Of a stretch of DNA of 64,000 bases, positions 59,834 to 64,000 are shown piece by piece. The position numbers and the translations under genes are program-made. Where the stretch lies: NCBI RefSeq assembly GCF_023168325.1, contig NZ_AP025688.1, positions 1,860,001 to 1,924,000 on the forward strand. Reading direction: 5' to 3'. Under the pieces are notes generated by a model, which saw nothing but the letters and a program-made list of their open reading frames with translations, ran no database searches and was not told the origin of the DNA. Every line of letters begins with the position of its first letter. Position 1 is the stretch's first letter. The stretch is from Tsukamurella sp. PLM1 (GTDB lineage: Bacteria; Actinomycetota; Actinomycetes; Mycobacteriales; Mycobacteriaceae).

Positions 59834-61129
59834 ATGTCAGAGCGAGCAACGGATCGGACCACGCAGGAGTACGGGGCGCAGACCTCCGTGATCTCGGGCG
59901 GATCCCAGGTCGAGGCCGCGCCGATCGTGTTGCGCGTGCTCGCGTACATCGCGGACCTGTGCATCGCCGCCACGGTGGTGGCAATCGCGCTGATCGTGAA
60001 CGTGGTGGCCGGCCTGGACATGGGGTGGCCGTTCGTCGGTATCGGGGCCGCGGTCGCGATCGTCGCGTCGATCGTGCTGCACGGCCTGTTCGGCGCCAGC
60101 CCCGGCAAGATGCTGGCCGGGCTCACGGTGGTCGACGCGCAGTCGTTCCACCGCGTCGGGTTCCCGTCGGCGGCCATCCGTTCGGTGGTCTTCAACGTCC
60201 TCGCCCCCCTCGTGTACTTGCCCGGCTGGTCGGTCCTCGCCGACGGTGCGCGGCGCGGCGTCCACGAGAAGGCCTCCCGGTCCACGGTGATCGACGACGC
60301 TGACGTCGAGGCCCCGGCCCGCCGTGCTGCGGCACCGTCGGGCCCGCTGGGCGGACTGGTGACGGGCGAACAGGACCAGGGGTTGCAGCGCATCCCCACC
60401 CCGCTGCCCCCGACCGCACCCGCCGCCGACCCGCAGGCGGAGACGGGCGTCGAGCCGCTGGCCGCGAATGCGGAGACCGAGGTCGTGGAGGTCCGCGAGC
60501 GCCTGCAGCCGCCGTCGCTGCCGCCGCTCCCGGACGACGTCCCGGGCCTGCGCCCGATCCCGCCGCGCTTCGGCCCGCCGCCCACGGAGGGCGACGCGCC
60601 GGCCGCCCCGCTGCCGCCGGCCGCCGCGTTCGGCCAGCCGCCGCAGGCGTTTCCGCAGCCACAGGCGCCGCAGCAGGCGCAGCCGCCCCGCCCCGCCGGT
60701 CCTCCGCCGGTCCCGCAGCAGCAGACGGCGCCCCGGCCGGCCGCGCAGGCCCCGCAGGCCCGTCCCGCCGCACCGGCCCCGATGCAGCCCGGCGGCGCGC
60801 CGATCGTGCTGCGGTTCGACGACGGCCACTCGGTGGATGTGCGCAGCGACGGCATCATCGGCCGCGAGCCGGTCATCCCGCAGGGCGCGGACGCGGCGAA
60901 GATCACCAAGCACGTGCTGGTGGACGACACCGCCTCGGTGTCCAAGACCCACCTGTTGTTCGGCATCACCCGCGGTGAACTGTGGGTGGAGGACGTGGGC
61001 TCGACCAACGGTTCGGCGATCGCGTTCGGCGAGTCGTGGACCGAGCTCACCAAGGGAGTCAGGTACGCCGTGGAGAAGGGCAGCGTCGTGCACATGGGGC
61101 AGCGGAGTTTCAAGGTGTTCGGCGGATGA
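59834..61129 (+). CDS. RDD-domain membrane protein with C-terminal FHA domain
   Basis: An N-terminal RDD domain with three helices (residues about 30-150: VLRVLAYIADLCIAATVVAIALI, GIGAAVAIVASIVLHGLFGASPGKMLAGLTVV, FNVLAPLVYLPGW) is joined by a long proline/glutamine/alanine-rich linker to a phosphothreonine-binding FHA domain (DGIIGREPV, SVSKTHLLFGI, DVGSTNGSAI, near residues 340-430). FHA domains bind phosphothreonines made by Hanks kinases, such as the one encoded at 57019. ATG 59834 is chosen; GTG 59822 is possible. The stop overlaps the PP2C start (ATGA). Confidence 0.88.
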   Translation: MSERATDRTTQEYGAQTSVISGGSQVEAAPIVLRVLAYIADLCIAATVVAIALIVNVVAGLDMGWPFVGIGAAVAIVASIVLHGLFGASPGKMLAGLTVVDAQSFHRVGFPSAAIRSVVFNVLAPLVYLPGWSVLADGARRGVHEKASRSTVIDDADVEAPARRAAAPSGPLGGLVTGEQDQGLQRIPTPLPPTAPAADPQAETGVEPLAANAETEVVEVRERLQPPSLPPLPDDVPGLRPIPPRFGPPPTEGDAPAAPLPPAAAFGQPPQAFPQPQAPQQAQPPRPAGPPPVPQQQTAPRPAAQAPQARPAAPAPMQPGGAPIVLRFDDGHSVDVRSDGIIGREPVIPQGADAAKITKHVLVDDTASVSKTHLLFGITRGELWVEDVGSTNGSAIAFGESWTELTKGVRYAVEKGSVVHMGQRSFKVFGG

Positions 61130-61927
61130 CGACGGACGCGGGGAGGCTCGCTCCGAGATCGTCTACGGGGCGCAGGGTGGCGTGTCCATGAAGTGGGTCG
61201 CCATCAGCAATCCGGGGCGTGTCCGCCTCACCAACGAGGACGGTGCGCTCACCGGCCCCGGCATGTTCCTGCTCGCCGACGGCATGGGCGGACACGACGC
61301 GGGTGAGGTCGCTTCGGCCGCCGCGCTGGAGGCGCTCGCAGAGGTCTTCGGCCCGAGCCGGCGGACGCGCAGGAGGTCATGGAGAAGGTCGTCGACCGGC
61401 TGCGCGACGCGCACGCCGCGATCGAGGCGATCGACTCGGAGACCGGCAAGCGGGCCGGCACCACGGTGACGGGCGTGCTGCTCACCACCTACGAGGGCGT
61501 TCCGCATTGGCTCGTCGTCAACATCGGCGACTCGCGGACCTACCGGCTCGCCGAGGGCTACTTCGAGCAGCTCACCGTCGACCACTCGCAGGTCGAGGAG
61601 CTGATCAACGGCGGCTTCCTGAGCCCCGAACAGGCCCGCGTGGATCCGCGGCGCAACGTGATCACCCGCGCCCTGGGCGCCGGGATGGAGCCCGATGCGG
61701 ACTTCTGGATCGTCCCCGCGCAGCCCCGGGAGAAGCTGCTGGTGTGCTCCGACGGGCTCAACGGCGAGCTGACCGACGACGAGATCCGGCACATCCTCGA
61801 CAGTGACGTCCCGATCGATGAGTGCGCCGACCAGTTGGTCTCCGCAGCGCTCAACGCGGGCGGCCGCGACAACGTGACGGTGATCGTGGTGGACGCGACC
61901 ACCGAACCGACCGGCGCGGACTGGTGA
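61126..61927 (+). CDS. PP2C-family Ser/Thr protein phosphatase
   Basis: The phosphatase has 267 residues and removes phosphate from Ser/Thr with two Mn/Mg ions. Motifs in order: VRLTNEDGALTGPGMFLLADGMGGHDAGEVAS, GTTVTGVLLT, WLVVNIGDSRTYRL, LLVCSDGLNGELTDDEI and GGRDNVTVIVVD. It has no membrane helix. Losses of one base at about 61140-61143 and near 61352 break the frame; the ATG at 61126 overlaps the RDD-FHA stop, so they are co-translated. It is the natural opponent of the kinase encoded upstream. Confidence 0.9.
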
Positions 61928-61946
61928 GGCAGTAGAGTCATCGCTC

Positions 61947-62771
61947 GTGGCTGACATCCGAGCGCTGTTGAGTCTGGAGCGGATCGACCGGGACATCTTC
62001 CGGGGGATCCACGCACCGTCGATCCTGGTGCGCACCTTCGGCGGCCAGGTCGCCGGCCAGGCACTGCGCTCCGCCATCTCGACGGCGCCCGACGAGATGC
62101 AGGTGCATTCCCTGCACGGCTACTTCCTGCGCCCGGGCAACCCCGACGCCGACACGGTGTTCCTGGTGGACAGGATCCGCGACGGGCGCTCCTTCTGCAC
62201 GCGCCGGGTGACGGGGGTGCAGGACGGGGAGGCGATCTTCTCGATGTCGGCCTCGTTCCAGCTCCCCGGGCAGGAGGGCATCGAGCACACCGACGAGATG
62301 CCGCCGACGCCGGAACCGGAGTCGGTGATGAGCCCGCGCGACGACCCGAACGCGACGCGCGAGAGCATCGGGCTGTTCGAGGAGTGGAGCGACTGGGACA
62401 TCCGCATCGTCCCGCAGGAGCTCACGGAGCCGTACGCGCGCCGCGCGGTGCACCAGCAGGTGTGGTTCCGGCACATCGCTCCGCTGCCGGACGACCAGAA
62501 CACCCACGTCAGCGCCCTGGCCTACATGAGCGACATGACGCTCCTCGGGTCGGCCCGTGTCGCTCACCCGGGCGTCGACACGCAGGTCGCCTCGCTCGAT
62601 CACGCGATGTGGTTCCTGCGCCCCTTCCGCGCCGACGAGTGGCTGCTCTACGACCAGACGTCGCCGTCGGCGGGCGGCGGCAGGGCGCTCACCGCCGGCC
62701 GGATCTTCGCGCGCGACGGCTCGCTCGTCGCGGTCGTCATCCAAGAGGGCCTGCACCGCTACCGCAAGTAG
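61947..62771 (+). CDS. tesB: Acyl-CoA thioesterase II
   Basis: The 274-residue double hot-dog thioesterase releases fatty acids from acyl-CoA. It shows [68 protein letters not shown] in the first half, and [26 protein letters not shown] and [33 protein letters not shown], with the catalytic aspartate region, in the second. Intact; GTG 61947. It lies between pdxS and pdxT as in Mycobacterium (Rv2605c). Confidence 0.93.
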   Translation: MADIRALLSLERIDRDIFRGIHAPSILVRTFGGQVAGQALRSAISTAPDEMQVHSLHGYFLRPGNPDADTVFLVDRIRDGRSFCTRRVTGVQDGEAIFSMSASFQLPGQEGIEHTDEMPPTPEPESVMSPRDDPNATRESIGLFEEWSDWDIRIVPQELTEPYARRAVHQQVWFRHIAPLPDDQNTHVSALAYMSDMTLLGSARVAHPGVDTQVASLDHAMWFLRPFRADEWLLYDQTSPSAGGGRALTAGRIFARDGSLVAVVIQEGLHRYRK

Positions 62772-62793
62772 CGCCCGCATAGGCTGGTTCCCC

Positions 62794-63396
62794 GTGACGA
62801 CGATCGGGGTACTGGCTCTGCAGGGTGACGTGCGCGAGCATCGTCAGGCGCTCGAGGCGGTGGGCGCGCGGACGTCGGCCGTGCGTACCGCCGCCGACTT
62901 GGCGGCGGTCGACGGCATGGTCATCCCGGGCGGCGAGTCGACCACCATGAGCCGCCTGCTGGGTGTCTTCGACCTCTTCGACCCCCTGCGCGAGGCCCTC
63001 GCCGCGGGTCTGCCCGCATACGGCTCGTGCGCCGGGATGATCCTGCTCGCCTCCGAGGTGCTCGACACGCGGCCCGACGCGCGCTGCCTCGGGACGATCG
63101 ACATGACGGTGCGCCGGAACGCGTTCGGCAGGCAGGTGGACTCGTTCGAGACCGACCTCGCGGTCGCCGGGCTCGACGGTGCGCCCGTTCGCGCGGTGTT
63201 CATCCGGGCCCCGTGGGTGGAGCGGGTCGGCGACGGCGTCGAGGTGCTCGCCAGGGTGCCCGCTGACGCGGGCGCGTCGGCGGGTACGGTTGTCGCAGTG
63301 CAGCAAGGTGTGACGATGGCCACATCCTTCCATCCCGAGGTCACCGGCGATCTGCGAATCCACCGGCGGTTCCTGGAGATGGTGCGGCGCGGCTGA
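62794..63396 (+). CDS. pdxT: Pyridoxal 5'-phosphate synthase glutaminase subunit PdxT
   Basis: PdxT hydrolyses glutamine and passes ammonia to PdxS. The 200-residue class I amidotransferase has [33 protein letters not shown], the nucleophile cysteine in [21 protein letters not shown] and the His-Glu pair in [10 protein letters not shown]. Start GTG 62794, 22 bases after tesB. Confidence 0.95.
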   Translation: MTTIGVLALQGDVREHRQALEAVGARTSAVRTAADLAAVDGMVIPGGESTTMSRLLGVFDLFDPLREALAAGLPAYGSCAGMILLASEVLDTRPDARCLGTIDMTVRRNAFGRQVDSFETDLAVAGLDGAPVRAVFIRAPWVERVGDGVEVLARVPADAGASAGTVVAVQQGVTMATSFHPEVTGDLRIHRRFLEMVRRG

Positions 63397-63438
63397 AGAC
63401 AATGCCTCCCCATGGCGTGATGGAGTAGGAGTGGCCTC

Positions 63439-64000
63439 GTGAGCTACATGCCGGTGACCGATTCGATGTTCCTGATGGCGGAGTCCCGCGAACATCCGAT
63501 GCACGTGGGCGGCCTGCAGCTGTTCACCCCGCCCGAGGGGGCGGGCCCGGATTACGTGCGCTCCGTGGTGGAGACGATGCGGTCGCACGTGGCGGTCAGC
63601 GAGAAGTTCGGCCGACGCCCGGCCGATCCGGTCGGCATTCTCGGGAACACGTGGTGGTCGGACGTGGACGAGATCGACCTCGAGTACCACGTCCGGCACT
63701 CGGCGTTGCCGCAGCCGGGGCGCATCCGCGAGCTCTTCCAGCAGGTCTCGCTCTGGCACGAGACGCTGCTCGACCGGCACCGCCCGATGTGGGAGGTGCA
63801 CGTCGTCGAGGGGCTCGAGGACGGCCGGTTCGCGGTGTTCTCCAAGGTGCACCACTCGCTGGTCGACGGGGTGTCCGCGCTGCGGTACATGACGCTGGCG
63901 CTCTCGCCCGACCCGAACGACCGCGAGGGCAGGGTCGTCTGGCAGCCCGGCCTCGGCCGACGGAAGCGGCCGGCACCGTCGGAGTTGGAGACCAAAGGGG
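63439..64000 (+). CDS. Wax ester synthase/diacylglycerol acyltransferase (3' partial)
   Basis: The N-terminal 187 residues of a WS/DGAT bifunctional acyltransferase that makes triacylglycerol or wax esters from acyl-CoA; the gene runs off the right edge. PVTDSMFLMAESREHPMHVGGLQLF opens the family's N-terminus, and HHSLVDGVSALRYMTLAL holds the catalytic H-H-x3-D-G motif. Start GTG 63439, with GGAGTAGGAG upstream. It follows pdxT after 42 bases. Storage-lipid synthesis fits with tesB and the CoA ligases elsewhere in the window. Confidence 0.9.
   Translation, partial: MSYMPVTDSMFLMAESREHPMHVGGLQLFTPPEGAGPDYVRSVVETMRSHVAVSEKFGRRPADPVGILGNTWWSDVDEIDLEYHVRHSALPQPGRIRELFQQVSLWHETLLDRHRPMWEVHVVEGLEDGRFAVFSKVHHSLVDGVSALRYMTLALSPDPNDREGRVVWQPGLGRRKRPAPSELETKG

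Overview
The window is high-GC (about 70 % by eye) actinobacterial chromosome from the mycolic-acid group (Mycobacteriales). Two blocks keep the gene order known from Mycobacterium tuberculosis: sigA-ppgK-suhB-cei-DUF4193-DUF3093-dut-DUF3710...dxs-rnd-DUF3000-hemE-hemY-hemQ-msrB-aftC-Rv2672-ribD-zapE (Rv2703 down to Rv2670c), and thrS-HIT-pgsA-patA-pimA-NUDIX...pdxS...tesB-pdxT (Rv2614c to Rv2604c). Arabinan (aftC), PIM (pgsA, patA, pimA) and wax-ester/TAG (WS/DGAT) genes imply a mycolata cell envelope. Gene content and gaps relative to Mycobacterium suggest a Tsukamurella- or Gordonia-like genus; this is an inference without a database search.

Layout. 1-10.3 kb: catabolic cluster with a phosphotriesterase-family hydrolase, two acyl-CoA ligases, an MHS-type transporter, a TetR regulator and a single-chain biotin-dependent acyl-CoA carboxylase. 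10.3-15 kb: small membrane protein, a KhtT/KhtU-like cation/proton antiporter and a two-component system. 15-36.3 kb: housekeeping synteny block (primary sigma factor, polyphosphate glucokinase, dUTPase, isoprenoid, heme and arabinan genes). 36.4-39 kb: copper efflux (copA-csoR) with a CsoR operator. 39-42.2 kb: carboxyltransferase, small proteins and five tRNA genes (Gly, Val, Cys and Gly on -, Val-CAC on +). 42.2-50.6 kb: accessory region with a DUF222/HNH endonuclease, a decayed MFS gene, a secreted repeat protein, a FhuF-like iron-sulfur protein and a secreted lipase. 50.6-64 kb: thrS, the PIM operon and the PLP synthase genes, interleaved with a Ser/Thr kinase, an RDD-FHA protein and a PP2C phosphatase, ending in a truncated WS/DGAT.

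Two whole-window observations matter. First, about forty 1-2 base indels, most of them lost G or C bases in short G/C runs, break roughly 25 genes, including essential ones (sigA, hemE, pgsA, patA, copA). Adding the missing base restores a full-length family-typical protein in nearly every case, so these are almost certainly sequencing errors. I therefore annotate each gene over its full span and note where the frame breaks. Second, the octamer GACGGTGC (and its complement GCACCGTC) occurs 67 times by my reading, about once per kb, equally on both strands, in every reading frame and in intergenic DNA. That is more than ten times the composition-based expectation and is the strongest unexplained signal here.
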